A DNA stretch of 55,072 nt from an uncultured Clostridia bacterium. Lineage in GTDB: Bacteria; Bacillota; Clostridia; Christensenellales; Borkfalkiaceae. The notes under the pieces were generated by a model. That model did no database searches. It saw nothing but the letters and a program-made list of their open reading frames with translations, and was not told where the DNA came from. The stretch is taken from NCBI GenBank assembly GCA_934247225.1, contig CAKQJE010000017.1, positions 1 through 55,072 of the forward strand. Reading direction: 5' to 3'. This document shows positions 1 to 7,484 of the stretch, piece after piece. Numbering within the stretch: the stretch's first letter is position 1; each line of letters begins with the position of its first letter. The translations under genes were made by a program, and so were the position numbers.

Positions 1-311
1 AGTCTGAGTCAATATCGTATTTATACCCAATCACAATCTACTTGATTCTTGTCCAAAATTTTGGGTGCATATCATCAAGGCAAAAAAGCCGATTTCGGGG
101 GAAGCTGGCGCGTAGCGACTGATGAGGGGACTTAACAAAAAAATGTTGCATAAGCAAACCAATATATAGAAGTTTTTAACGGCGGGTGATCGATTGAAAC
201 GCCCCTACGATTTATACGACACGTTTTACAGGTAGGGGCGAACATCGTTCGCCCGCTTTTTAATTATAAAAACTTTAAAACAAAATTTAAATTGCGGGCT
301 TTATACAAAAT
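1..311. other. Intergenic stretch with palindromic repeats
   Basis: No coding region is supported here. Two stretches look like dispersed palindromic elements rather than unique sequence: a G-rich piece around 95-128, and an inverted repeat whose arms are about 182-209 and 231-256. The remainder is AT-rich and shows no gene. Confidence 0.5.
182..256. repeat. Imperfect inverted repeat, MITE-like
   Basis: The left arm (GCGGGTGATCG...CGCCCCTACGA) is complementary with mismatches to the right arm (GTAGGGGCG...TCGCCCGC). Elements of this look are common between genes in gut Clostridia genomes. No open reading frame lies inside. Whether it is mobile or only a structured repeat cannot be told from one copy. 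Confidence 0.5.
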
Positions 312-521
312 TCAATTCAGCCGCTTGAACGGGCGGAAAATCACCGCGAACGTCAGAAGAAAATTCGCGCATACGCCCGCTACGACATAAAACGCGCGTA
401 ACCAGAATCCGCCGTAACCCAAAAGCCATTCTAAGGGATTGAAACCCGTAAATCCTTCCACGCTTACGTTAAAAACGGCTATCATAACTATTACAAACGA
501 AAAAATTGCCGAGGCTTTCAT
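312..521 (-). CDS. Small two-span membrane protein (uncertain)
   Basis: A 69-residue product starting at an internal Met has two hydrophobic segments separated by a short polar loop containing Gly and Trp, and ends in a basic tail. The reading frame stays open upstream to 596, but that longer form would overlap the preceding gene by about 30 bases. The chosen ATG lies in the loop of a hairpin that looks like the terminator of the upstream zinc-ribbon gene, which weakens the case. No clear ribosome binding site is visible. I do not recognise a family, and it may not be expressed. Confidence 0.35.
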   Translation of the reverse strand: MKASAIFSFVIVMIAVFNVSVEGFTGFNPLEWLLGYGGFWLRAFYVVAGVCANFLLTFAVIFRPFKRLN

Positions 522-540
522 AATAAAAGCTTCGGCAATT
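503..540. terminator. Bidirectional hairpin terminator
   Basis: The arms AATTGCCGA-GGCTTT and AAAGCTTCGGCAATT form a long stem flanked by T-rich sequence on both strands. It would end the minus-strand zinc-ribbon gene that stops at 565. Confidence 0.6.
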
Positions 541-564
541 CTTATTTTTTTATTCGATTTATTT

Positions 565-882
565 TTAAAACAAAATCGGTATCGCATAGCCGCCAAAAAT
601 AGCGTATATCAATAAAAAGAAAAGAAATACAGCAAGTATATACAGTACAATTCTCGCGATAAATCCGATAAGCGCGCCCTTTCCTGCGGATTTTGCTTTA
701 AGCGGAGATTTTGAGTTCAAAGCGATAAACAATATTAAACCGGCGAGCGGAATAATTAAGCCCAAAACGAAAAATCCCGCGTTCGGAGCGTCGTCCAACG
801 CCGTATTTTTTACAGGCACGCCGCATTTAGGACATACCACCGCCCTGTCGTCGATTTGCGCTCCGCAATTTTTACAATACAT
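565..882 (-). CDS. Zinc-ribbon membrane protein
   Basis: The 105-residue product begins with a zinc ribbon (CxxC at residues 3-6 and CPKC near residues 17-20). A short polar linker follows, then two or three hydrophobic segments joined by a basic SPLKAKSAGKGA stretch. This matches the common bacterial architecture of an N-terminal zinc_ribbon_2 domain on a small membrane protein of unknown function. The AGGAGG ribosome binding site lies 8 bases from the ATG. It is a tandem paralogue of the gene at 985-1299, with strong identity in the ribbon and in the KAKSAGKGALIGFI segment. The role is unknown; the ribbon probably faces the cytoplasm. Confidence 0.8.
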   Translation of the reverse strand: MYCKNCGAQIDDRAVVCPKCGVPVKNTALDDAPNAGFFVLGLIIPLAGLILFIALNSKSPLKAKSAGKGALIGFIARIVLYILAVFLFFLLIYAIFGGYAIPILF

Positions 883-984
883 AAATCCGACCTCCTTATT
901 TTTCTTCTTTTTTCGTCTTTGAAAAGGAAATCCTCCCGAAACTACGAATTTTCAAGTCAGTGGTTTCGGCTATGTAATTACGAT

Positions 985-1299
985 TTAAAACAAAAGCGGG
1001 ACGGAATAATATCCTTCCGAGCCGAGCAAAATCCCGAAAACTACCCAATACAGAACTCTTAATACAACGCGGACGATAAATCCGATAAGCGCGCCTTTCC
1101 CCGCCGACTTCGCTTTGAGCGGAGTTTCGGACTTCCACACAAGATACAGGATAAAACCGAGCAGCGGAATAAAGAACCCCAGAACGGCAAATCCCTTACT
1201 CGGCGCGTCGTCCTGCACCATAATTTTAGTCGGCACACCGCATTTTGGGCAGATAACGGCTTTATCGTCGATCTGTTCACCGCAATTCGGACAATACAT
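985..1299 (-). CDS. Zinc-ribbon membrane protein, tandem paralogue
   Basis: The 104-residue product has the same layout as its neighbour at 565-882: a CxxC...CPKC zinc ribbon, a linker, and hydrophobic segments around a conserved KAKSAGKGALIGFI stretch. Two ATG codons compete for the start. The second (1299) is 9 bases from AGGAGG, while the first (1305) is only 3 bases away, so the second is preferred; it also makes the N terminus MYCPNC, matching the paralogue. The pair is a local duplication about 100 bp apart. Function unknown. Confidence 0.8.
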   Translation of the reverse strand: MYCPNCGEQIDDKAVICPKCGVPTKIMVQDDAPSKGFAVLGFFIPLLGFILYLVWKSETPLKAKSAGKGALIGFIVRVVLRVLYWVVFGILLGSEGYYSVPLLF

Positions 1300-1423
1300 A
1301 ATCATTTACCTCCTTATTCCCACATACAGTGGAGTTATGTTTATTATACAGGCGAAACACCGAAATGTCAATACCTTTTCCCGATTTTATTTGAAAACTC
1401 GTTTATTAAATATCAAACAAAAA

Positions 1424-1466
1424 ACCGCCCGAAACCACGGGTTTAAAAAACCGTGGTTTCGGGCGG
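1424..1466 (-). terminator. Intrinsic terminator of the gene at 1474
   Basis: A 13-bp perfect stem (CCCGAAACCACGG with CCGTGGTTTCGGG) around an A/T-rich loop is followed on the minus strand by GGCGGTTTTTTG. Confidence 0.85.
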
Positions 1467-1473
1467 ACTTTAA

Positions 1474-1734
1474 TCACCTGTCGAGATTTTCGACAACGAG
1501 CTTATCGAAATCAACGTTTTCGACAAAGTCGGACGGCAGAAAATTTACGTGATTGTATTTCGCGAAATTCATTATGTGGTGACGAATGATAAGAGGCGTT
1601 GCCGCGTCGAGCGCATAGCACCCCTCGGAAATATATTCGCCGAAAGATGCGTAAGTAAATTTTTCGTCGTGAGAGACGGTCGTTTGCTTTACTATTTTAT
1701 TATCCTTAATAATTTTGAACCAAAGTTTTACCAT
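1474..1734 (-). CDS. Conserved small hypothetical protein, leaderless
   Basis: The 86-residue soluble protein has a short N-terminal beta-rich half (MVKLWFKIIKDNKIV) and a conserved C-terminal half with FLPSDFVENVDFDKL. I recall similar small proteins in Clostridia (an ending of the type F.P.HFIESVDFDRLEIE) but know no assigned function. The gene is monocistronic: a consensus promoter lies immediately upstream and a strong terminator downstream. There is no Shine-Dalgarno sequence, and the -10 box sits only 6 bases before the ATG, so the transcript probably starts at the initiation codon. Confidence 0.75.
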   Translation of the reverse strand: MVKLWFKIIKDNKIVKQTTVSHDEKFTYASFGEYISEGCYALDAATPLIIRHHIMNFAKYNHVNFLPSDFVENVDFDKLVVENLDR

Positions 1735-1740
1735 ATCGGC

Positions 1741-1769
1741 ATTATAACATTATTTCAAAAAAATTACAA
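1741..1769 (-). promoter_or_regulatory. Sigma-A promoter for the gene at 1474 (leaderless)
   Basis: Minus-strand TTGTAA (1764-1769) and TATAAT (1741-1746) are separated by 17 bases. The TATAAT ends 6 bases before the ATG at 1734, so the predicted start point coincides with the start codon. Confidence 0.7.
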
Positions 1770-1827
1770 GGTTTTTAAAGCTTTTTCCGCTTGCAAGGAT
1801 TACATTTTCGCTCGTCGCTTAGCGCTT

Positions 1828-2781
1828 TCAAAGTCTTTTTCCGCTCGAAGCGCTCTGATACATCACGAAATACCCGTCGCCTTTTAAATCGAACGGCGAA
1901 GTCGGGATAAAAGAACAATACCCGCTAACTCCGTCGGGTTTTTCGCCGTATCTTCCCGGCGCGCCGTAACAAACGTATTTCGGCGTTTTGTTTTCGTAAA
2001 TCACCCCTACGGCGTAATATTTCTCCCCGTCGTAACAAACCCTCGCCCATCGGCTTTCGCCGACCATATCTTCGAGGGTTTTTTCGCGCGGGAAGTCTTT
2101 GAAAATTTCGTTTACGTCCTTTCGGATTTTCTCAAAGAAAAAACCGCGCGCTTCATTTTCAGAGATAAAAGCGCCGTCTGTCTTTTCTTCTTCTTTTCCG
2201 AACAATTCCTCATCAGCTCCGTCATTTTCAGTCTCTTTGCCGCAAGCATCATTCACCTTCAAGTTTTCTTTGTCTACGTCGTCATATTCGTAATAATTCT
2301 CTTCCGCGATCATTTCGTCGTCGTAATCTTCTGTTTTTCCGCGCGTTCCTTCATCTTTCTTCTCGCCGTGAAAACCCGTCGATCCGTTTGCGAGCGCGTC
2401 GGAGAAAAAATACGTCTCCGCATATAAAAGCACCTCCTTTGCCGTCATTCCGTTTGATGAAAAAGTGCCGTATAAGTCGATTATCGCCTTGTTTTCGGTA
2501 ACAAAGACAACAGCCGTCGCGCCGACGTCGTTTTCGTTCAACACGGAAAACTCCCCGCCGGATAAGTCGAACATCTGAAAAAACGGCGGAACGTTTCCCT
2601 CTAAAAAGAAGTAGTAATCCCCGCCCGTTCTGCTATAAAGTCCGCAAACGGAAAGGTTTACGACCTTTCTTCCGTCCGCGGTTTTTATTCTTGCCACCGC
2701 TCTCGAATTCTCGTTTACTTCCCCGCCCGCTTCCGAATTTTCGAAAACGGGTCTTAAAAGAGCGACTTTCACGTTTTTCAT
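1828..2781 (-). CDS. Conserved hypothetical protein with acidic middle region
   Basis: The 317-residue product has no signal peptide or membrane segment. It has an N-terminal globular part (about 1-130), a strongly acidic low-complexity linker rich in Glu, Asp and Asn (about 135-205), and a C-terminal domain (about 210-317) with LEDMVGESRWARVCYDGEKY and a proline-containing segment ending near the C terminus. A ribosome binding site (AAAGGAGA) precedes the ATG by about 10 bases. It is divergent from pyrR. I do not recognise the family; the layout suggests two domains joined by a flexible linker. No function is assigned. Confidence 0.7.
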   Translation of the reverse strand: MKNVKVALLRPVFENSEAGGEVNENSRAVARIKTADGRKVVNLSVCGLYSRTGGDYYFFLEGNVPPFFQMFDLSGGEFSVLNENDVGATAVVFVTENKAIIDLYGTFSSNGMTAKEVLLYAETYFFSDALANGSTGFHGEKKDEGTRGKTEDYDDEMIAEENYYEYDDVDKENLKVNDACGKETENDGADEELFGKEEEKTDGAFISENEARGFFFEKIRKDVNEIFKDFPREKTLEDMVGESRWARVCYDGEKYYAVGVIYENKTPKYVCYGAPGRYGEKPDGVSGYCSFIPTSPFDLKGDGYFVMYQSASSGKRL

Positions 2782-2899
2782 CTTTATAAGGTCTCCTTTA
2801 TTATATATTTCAAAGCCGCGAATAAAATGACGATTACAATCGAATTTACTCTTTTTTTAAAGTTTTTCCCGCCGCAATTAAGCTACCCGCTCAATCCGA

Positions 2900-2928
2900 T
2901 TGACTTAATTTGAAAAAAATGGTATATT
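2900..2928 (+). promoter_or_regulatory. Sigma-A promoter for pyrR
   Basis: TTGACT (2900-2905) and TATATT (2923-2928) are separated by 17 bases, upstream of the pyrR start at 2950. Confidence 0.7.
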
Positions 2929-2949
2929 TCTTCGCGAGAGGTAGAAAAA

Positions 2950-3474
2950 ATGAAGCTTAAAAACTTGCTTTTTGACGAAATTGCCGTCAAAAGAGCTTTG
3001 ACCCGACTTTCATACGAAATAATCGAACGCAGTCAGAATATCGAAAACACCGTTTTGATCGGAATTAAAACGCGCGGCGTTCCGCTTGCGAAAATAATCG
3101 CCGATAATCTCGATAAAAACTCGGGCGTGAAAGTCCCCGTTTTAGAGCTTGACATAACCCATTACCGCGACGACGTTAAAAGAGAAATAACCGTTTCCGA
3201 CACCTTAAAACGCGAAGACGTCGAAGGAAAGGACGTAATTTTAGTCGACGACGTTCTCTTCACGGGGCGCACCACGCGCGCCGCTATCGACGCGGTTTTC
3301 TCCGCCGGGCGCGCAAGCAGCATAAAGCTTGCCGTACTTGTGGACAGAGGTCACAGAGAACTTCCGATAAGAGCCGATTTCGTCGGCAAAAACGTTCCGT
3401 CGTCCTTAAAAGAAAAAATCGTCGTAAAACTCGGCGAGACAGACGGCGAAACAAGCGTCGGGATTTACGGATAA
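2950..3474 (+). CDS. pyrR: PyrR: pyrimidine regulatory protein / uracil phosphoribosyltransferase
   Basis: The 174-residue protein belongs to the PRTase type I family of PyrR, close to the usual length of about 180. It carries the PRPP-binding signature VILVDDVLFTGRTTRAAI in its middle and the N-terminal IGIKTRGVPLA segment typical of PyrR. In Bacillus, PyrR binds UMP-sensitive leader RNAs of pyr operons to promote termination and also converts uracil plus PRPP to UMP. Here it stands alone: no pyrimidine biosynthesis genes and no PyrR-binding leader are visible nearby. It has its own promoter, an AGAGGT ribosome binding site, and a terminator immediately after. Confidence 0.92.
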   Translation: MKLKNLLFDEIAVKRALTRLSYEIIERSQNIENTVLIGIKTRGVPLAKIIADNLDKNSGVKVPVLELDITHYRDDVKREITVSDTLKREDVEGKDVILVDDVLFTGRTTRAAIDAVFSAGRASSIKLAVLVDRGHRELPIRADFVGKNVPSSLKEKIVVKLGETDGETSVGIYG

Positions 3475-3490
3475 CGGTAAAAATCGCCGT

Positions 3491-3503
3491 TAATCGACTT
3501 ATA
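3491..3503 (+). repeat. Copy of dispersed 13-mer TAATCGACTTATA
   Basis: This intergenic copy lies just after pyrR. It matches the copy at 37054-37066 over 24 of 25 bases when flanks are included. Other copies are at 2471-2483, 16823-16835 and 21543-21555 (minus strand). Confidence 0.55.
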
Positions 3504-3526
3504 GCCGCATTTCTGCAATCTATTTA

Positions 3527-3553
3527 CGGAGAGCGAACCGCTCTCCGCTTTTT
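3527..3553 (+). terminator. Intrinsic terminator of pyrR
   Basis: A CGGAGAGCG / CGCTCTCCG stem is followed by CTTTTTA on the plus strand. Confidence 0.8.
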
Positions 3554-3569
3554 ATTTTTCTGCAAAATT

Positions 3570-4400
3570 TTACGCTACTCTTTCGTTCGGCGGCTTCTCG
3601 GAAAGAAAATCCGCAAGCTCGTAAGGCTCGATTGTTTTTATAGGCTTTCCGTCGCCATTAAGCACGAATACGCGATAAAGATAATCGCCCGTAAGTATCC
3701 GATAAAGCTTTTTGACCGTCGTATCTCTTCTTACGGCTATCTCTTTGATTTCTTTCGCCCGTCTCATTTTATGCAAAGAAAGCTCGTCGAATATCCGAAC
3801 GTAAGAGTCTGCCGAACTTTTATCCATAGCCCCCGTTAAAACAAACGCGGCAAAAAACAGTATGCTGAAATTCACCTTTATAAAACACGAATAAACAAAC
3901 AATCCTATAAGCCCCGCCGAAATAACGTAGCTCGCGATTTTAGCGATTTTTATCGCTTTCACTCTCCCGATTTTTTTGGACAGGAGGCAAACGAGAAGTC
4001 TGCCGCCGTCCAAGGGAAACGCGGGGATAACGTTTATCGCCGCCAACGCGAAATTTGCCTCGGCGGCAAGCTCGGTGTAAGGATACGTTTCGGGGAAAAC
4101 CCACCAAAGCGCGAAAATAGAAAAACCGATTATAAGATTTATCAGAGGTCCCGCAATAACGACGACCGTCTCTTCTCTCGCGCTCATTCCCGACATATCG
4201 CCGGAAACTATCGCCCCGTACGGCATCAATGTGATTTTTTTTAGCTTATACCCGAAAATTTCGGCAGCGAACGAATGTCCCGCTTCGTGAATGAGCGCGC
4301 AAAGCGTATACGATAAAAAAGAAAATACTTTGCCCGTGAAAGCAAAGTATATTCCGAAAATTATAAAAAGCGGGTGAACTTTAAAGCTCAGCTTTCCCAT
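3570..4400 (-). CDS. spoIVFB: SpoIVFB-type M50 intramembrane metalloprotease
   Basis: The 276-residue membrane protein carries the zinc-binding HEAGH motif at residues 38-42 inside a hydrophobic segment and the second M50 signature FPLDGGR about 90 residues later. In Bacillus, SpoIVFB cleaves pro-sigma-K in the mother-cell-derived outer forespore membrane during sporulation. The start overlaps the end of the upstream SpoIVFA-like gene by 13 bp, the same pairing as in Bacillus, which supports the assignment over a generic site-2 protease. The C-terminal 80 residues are soluble and could hold a divergent regulatory domain. Confidence 0.85.
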   Translation of the reverse strand: MGKLSFKVHPLFIIFGIYFAFTGKVFSFLSYTLCALIHEAGHSFAAEIFGYKLKKITLMPYGAIVSGDMSGMSAREETVVVIAGPLINLIIGFSIFALWWVFPETYPYTELAAEANFALAAINVIPAFPLDGGRLLVCLLSKKIGRVKAIKIAKIASYVISAGLIGLFVYSCFIKVNFSILFFAAFVLTGAMDKSSADSYVRIFDELSLHKMRRAKEIKEIAVRRDTTVKKLYRILTGDYLYRVFVLNGDGKPIKTIEPYELADFLSEKPPNERVA

Positions 4401-5095
4401 ATAATCGATCCGCCCTCGACTATGTAATTTGTCACGAGAACGTCCGAATTATACATATATACCTTTGCCGTGCCGCCGTTTACGAAGCATACGGGAACGT
4501 ATTTGAAAACGTCGTCGCCCTTATCGGCATAAACGAAATCCACGCCCGTTATAACCGATTTGAAAACGTCGCTATGCTTTAAAGTGACGGTATATTTGCC
4601 GTCTTCTTCCACAACGGAAACGACTTTACCGTCGCAAACGGGATAAAGCGAGCCTTTACCGCTGTATTCCATAACGCCTTCCTCGATTTTAACTTCGAGT
4701 TCGCCCGACGGAGCCTGCGCGTTAAAGCTGGTGTTCGCTCTCGTATCGAGCTGCTCGCTCGCAACGTTAAAAGTCTTTTTGAAAATTCTGTTTATGCCGC
4801 TGTTTTCCCAGAAAATATTTGTAAGGAGAATGGTCACGACCAAAAGGAACACCGCAACGCCCTCGGCGTAAACGAGATCGAACTTGAATTTCTTTTCGCC
4901 GCGGGGTTTATTCGTTTTTTTCGTAATTTCCACGGTTTCGTACTCGTCGATTGTTTCGTCCGCGCCCGTGTTTACTTTATTTATCACGTCGCCGACGATA
5001 TCTTTCTTGCGTTTGTTCTTTTTGGGCTTAATCGTTACGTCGCAGGACGAAACGTCAAGACCGAGCATTTCTGCATAATCCATACCGTCTTTCAT
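4388..5095 (-). CDS. SpoIVFA-like membrane protein with M23-like domain
   Basis: The 235-residue protein has a basic and acidic cytoplasmic N terminus (1-75), one transmembrane segment (about 76-97), and an extracytoplasmic C-terminal domain. That domain has a lysostaphin/M23-like layout (GKVVSVVEEDGKYTVTLKHSD) without the zinc ligands of an active M23 peptidase. This is the design of SpoIVFA, which holds SpoIVFB inactive until the sigma-K checkpoint is passed. It is translationally coupled to the M50 protease downstream (13-bp overlap). The ribosome binding site AGAGG is 8-10 bases from the ATG. Assignment rests on context plus layout. Confidence 0.7.
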   Translation of the reverse strand: MKDGMDYAEMLGLDVSSCDVTIKPKKNKRKKDIVGDVINKVNTGADETIDEYETVEITKKTNKPRGEKKFKFDLVYAEGVAVFLLVVTILLTNIFWENSGINRIFKKTFNVASEQLDTRANTSFNAQAPSGELEVKIEEGVMEYSGKGSLYPVCDGKVVSVVEEDGKYTVTLKHSDVFKSVITGVDFVYADKGDDVFKYVPVCFVNGGTAKVYMYNSDVLVTNYIVEGGSIIWES

Positions 5096-5133
5096 AGCTT
5101 TTACCTCTTTTTGCTTTTTGGTATATCATATGG

Positions 5134-5190
5134 CGGCAAAAAGACGGTTAGAACTTTACGTTTGTTAAAACAAGTCGAAAAAAATAATTT
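5134..5190 (+). repeat. Left direct repeat flanking the DUF4417 cassette
   Basis: About 57 bp closely match 6843-6903; the core CTTTACGTTTGTTAAAACAAG (5154-5174) is identical. The two copies bracket the two-gene phage-like cassette. Confidence 0.65.
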
Positions 5191-5269
5191 TTATCGCTTT
5201 ACTATTTCAAAAAAATTTTCACGTTTCGTATTTTGTCGGTCGGAGACAAAACAAATCCGACCAAACGTT

Positions 5270-6457
5270 TCAGCCTTGCATATAATCGGCTTTTTCGACA
5301 TCGTCCCAGATATCTTTCAGCAATTTCCCGTCCGCTCGGGCGTTATCGCGAAATTCTTCCTCGGTCGGAAAAACACTATTTTGCCTGCCGTATTCCATAT
5401 GAATATTTCTGTTTTCGCCGTAATAAACCGCCGCCTCGACGCCTTTATAATAAAACGTCATTTCGCTATACATTTCAAGCCCCGCGATGAAATCGTCGAA
5501 ATCGGGCTTTAAGGGCTTACCTTCTTTGTAAAGTCGTCTTGCTTTGCAGAGAGAAACAAGGTTTGGATACATAACTTTATCCGGGAATTTCCCGTCGTCC
5601 CTGCCAAGTCCCCACGAGCAGTTGTCGCACTCCCCGTTACCGAACTGATCAACCGCGCAGATTTTACCGCACACGGGGCATTTTGCAAGAAAATCATGCG
5701 CGTAAGGGTCTTTATAATCTATATATTTAAAATCGCGCGGATTAAGCCCGACAACGTTTCTGTTGCGCTTTTCAAAATAAAACCTTGACTGTTCTGAGGG
5801 CGGCAGGTCTTTTACCCACTCGTAAGTTGCGGGCAAAAACGACCTCACGTTCCTGTTGCTTTTCATCGCCTCGAACGGCTCGTCGTAACACAGTACGAGG
5901 CTCGGCTTTATCCTCTTTATCATTTCGTTATAGCCGGTCATAAACGACAATTCGTCGTTCTCGCGATAATAAGTGCAAACAAAAACGACAGATCCCTCCT
6001 CGATTCCGTCAAAACAAAAATCGAAAGACCTTTCGTCGCCCCAACTCACCGTAGGAATAACGTTAAGCCCACGGCTTTGCCAGAATGCGCCGCACCAACG
6101 ATTTTTAAAAACACTCTCGATTTGAAGAGCGAGGGGCATATTCGTGAATATACTGAAATCCGGGCTGAGCAGGCAATAATACTGCTTTAATTTTTCCAAC
6201 TCGTCGTCGGCTTTTTCATAAACTTTTTCGAATTTCCAATCATAAGTGAAAAAGTGCAGGGTTTTATCACTGTTTTTCTCGTCGCCCGGTTTTGCGTCGA
6301 GAAAACTCAGAAGTTTAATTTTTTCGACGTCGATATTTTGCTTTTTTATTATCGGAAAATCGTACTTACCTGCCGATTTGCCGTTGTATAAAAACTCGTT
6401 TCTCACTAAGTTCCGCTTGTTTTTTTGTTTATCGATTTCATATTGTGTACTTTTCAT
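5270..6457 (-). CDS. DUF4417-domain protein (phage-associated)
   Basis: The product is 395 residues from the ATG at 6457. That start follows GGACGGAG at a good distance, directly after the stop of the preceding frame. The frame is open further upstream but would read through the neighbour's coding end. The middle (about 90-250) has the DUF4417 look: LLSPDFSIFTNMPLALQIES, then WCGAFWQSRGLNVIPTVSWG, and a long stretch ending in a CYDEPF segment. A zinc-ribbon-like CPVCGK...CDNC follows at about 265-285. DUF4417 proteins are typically found in prophages and phage structural clusters; their function is unknown. The C-terminal third resembles no family I know. Confidence 0.75.
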   Translation of the reverse strand: MKSTQYEIDKQKNKRNLVRNEFLYNGKSAGKYDFPIIKKQNIDVEKIKLLSFLDAKPGDEKNSDKTLHFFTYDWKFEKVYEKADDELEKLKQYYCLLSPDFSIFTNMPLALQIESVFKNRWCGAFWQSRGLNVIPTVSWGDERSFDFCFDGIEEGSVVFVCTYYRENDELSFMTGYNEMIKRIKPSLVLCYDEPFEAMKSNRNVRSFLPATYEWVKDLPPSEQSRFYFEKRNRNVVGLNPRDFKYIDYKDPYAHDFLAKCPVCGKICAVDQFGNGECDNCSWGLGRDDGKFPDKVMYPNLVSLCKARRLYKEGKPLKPDFDDFIAGLEMYSEMTFYYKGVEAAVYYGENRNIHMEYGRQNSVFPTEEEFRDNARADGKLLKDIWDDVEKADYMQG

Positions 6458-6468
6458 AAACTCCGTCC

Positions 6469-6746
6469 TCAACGATATTTTATATAATCGGGTTCTACGT
6501 GTTTCTTTATTCTCTGTCCCTCGCCGTTTTTCCAATCCCAATCATGATCATGAGGGAAAACATTTCCCCGCTATGACTATAATCTCTGTTCCTTATTGCG
6601 CGTCCGAGATTATCATACCATCTTTCCTGAACAAGTTCACCCTTTTTATTATATCTTTGAATTTTAGAATCAGGTTTACCTATGATTTTCAAACTTCTTG
6701 CATCGGTTACGCTTGTTCCGCGATTTGTTACGCCGCCTGCTCCCAT
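6469..6746 (-). pseudogene. Frameshifted small phage-type protein
   Basis: The start at 6746 follows GGAGGTGATATA, and the frame encodes a Gly-rich N terminus (MGAGGVTNRGTS) and a repeat-like segment IQRYNKKGELVQERWYDN. After SGEMF the zero frame becomes unlikely and stops at 6507. The -1 frame continues with PHDHDWDWKNGEGQ and stops at 6469-6471, just before the ribosome binding site of the DUF4417 gene. Restoring it needs one extra base in the TTTTCCC run near 6554-6560. No good slippery heptamer is visible, so this is an indel or a sequencing error. Small proteins of this look accompany phage minor structural genes. Confidence 0.6.
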
Positions 6747-6842
6747 TATATCACCTCCATGATTTTTTGTCAGTATTTTATACGAAATTATCGCAAAGTC
6801 AAGCATATTGTGTACCGAAGGAAAGCAAAAAAAATGCTGAAA

Positions 6843-6903
6843 ACGGCAAAAAAGACGATTATATCTTTACGTTTGTTAAAACAAGCCGAAAAAATAAAAA
6901 TTT
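6843..6903 (+). repeat. Right direct repeat flanking the DUF4417 cassette
   Basis: This matches 5134-5190, with the identical core at 6865-6885. It is followed by a tandem 20-bp A/T-rich repeat (about 6927-6966, GTTTATCC-TTTGTTTTATA). Confidence 0.65.
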
Positions 6904-6926
6904 ACTGTTTATCCCGCTTGCGATTC

Positions 6927-6966
6927 GTTTATCCGTTTGTTTTATAGTTTATCCTTTTGTTTTATA
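6927..6966 (+). repeat. Short tandem repeat, two 20-bp copies
   Basis: Two adjacent copies of GTTTATCC-n-TTTGTTTTATA differ by one or two bases. They lie between the phage-like cassette and the tRNA-Thr promoter. Confidence 0.6.
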
Positions 6967-7029
6967 ATTGTTTTTAATGTCTGTTCGATAAAAAAATTTG
7001 CAAAAAGAAAAAATATCGCCGAAAAATTG

Positions 7030-7058
7030 TTGCTTAATGTTTTTTATTGTGCTATAAT
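7030..7058 (+). promoter_or_regulatory. Promoter of tRNA-Thr
   Basis: TTGCTT (7030-7035) and TATAAT (7053-7058) are 17 bases apart, 32 bases before the tRNA. Confidence 0.7.
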
Positions 7059-7090
7059 ACATAAGCAAAGTTTAAATGCTTTGTTTTGTC

Positions 7091-7166
7091 GCTACTGTGG
7101 CTCAGTCGGTAGAGCAGCTGATTCGTAATCAGCAGGTCGCCGGTTCAAGTCCGGCCAGTAGCTCCA
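7091..7166 (+). tRNA. tRNA-Thr (CGU anticodon)
   Basis: The full cloverleaf is readable: acceptor GCTACTG pairs with CAGTAGC, the D-arm is GCTC..GAGC, and the anticodon stem CTGAT/ATCAG encloses loop TTCGTAA giving anticodon CGU. The T-arm is CCGG TTCAAGT CCGG and CCA is encoded. A promoter precedes it and a terminator follows. Confidence 0.96.
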
Positions 7167-7484
7167 AATTGAACCGGGTTAATCCAAAAAGGCTTAACTC
7201 GGTTTTTTATTTATTAGTTACACCATACGGAATTCAATTTGGAGCTACTGCCTGGCTATCACCGTCGACGACGGCGCGCTTTACTTGTTTATAATTATAT
7301 CTCCATTGCGCGCCGCGTCGCTGTGACGCGATTTACTTAACGTTTTGCAGTAGAAGAGGACAATAATTATAATGGCAAATCGCTATTCCGTCGCGTAGCA
7401 AAATAAGCGACGATTAAAATAATACATAGCCACATTGCTCCGCTCCTTACAAGTCCGGCAGTATGTTATTGCTTTTGAATTTAA
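7167..7484. other. Intergenic region with tRNA-Thr 3' fragments
   Basis: Apart from the tRNA terminator, this region holds an inverted 18-bp copy of the tRNA 3' end (7233-7250 against 7156-7173) and a degenerate direct copy of the T-arm (CAAGTCCGGCAGTA at 7450-7463 against 7146-7160, one base deleted). Both look like scars of site-specific integration into the tRNA gene. Between them is a GC-rich, hairpin-prone stretch with no coding potential. Confidence 0.6.
7172..7208 (+). terminator. Terminator after tRNA-Thr
   Basis: The arms AACCGGGTTAA and TTAACTCGGTT are followed by TTTTTT on the plus strand. Confidence 0.8.

Noticed and set aside
6554..6560. Programmed -1 frameshift in the DUF4417 partner
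   Set aside because: P- and A-site codons (TTT TCC) would re-pair as GTT TTC, leaving mismatches in both, so no proper slippery heptamer is present.
7076..7294. Open frame across the tRNA-Thr gene
   Set aside because: It reads through a complete tRNA and its terminator; not a protein gene.
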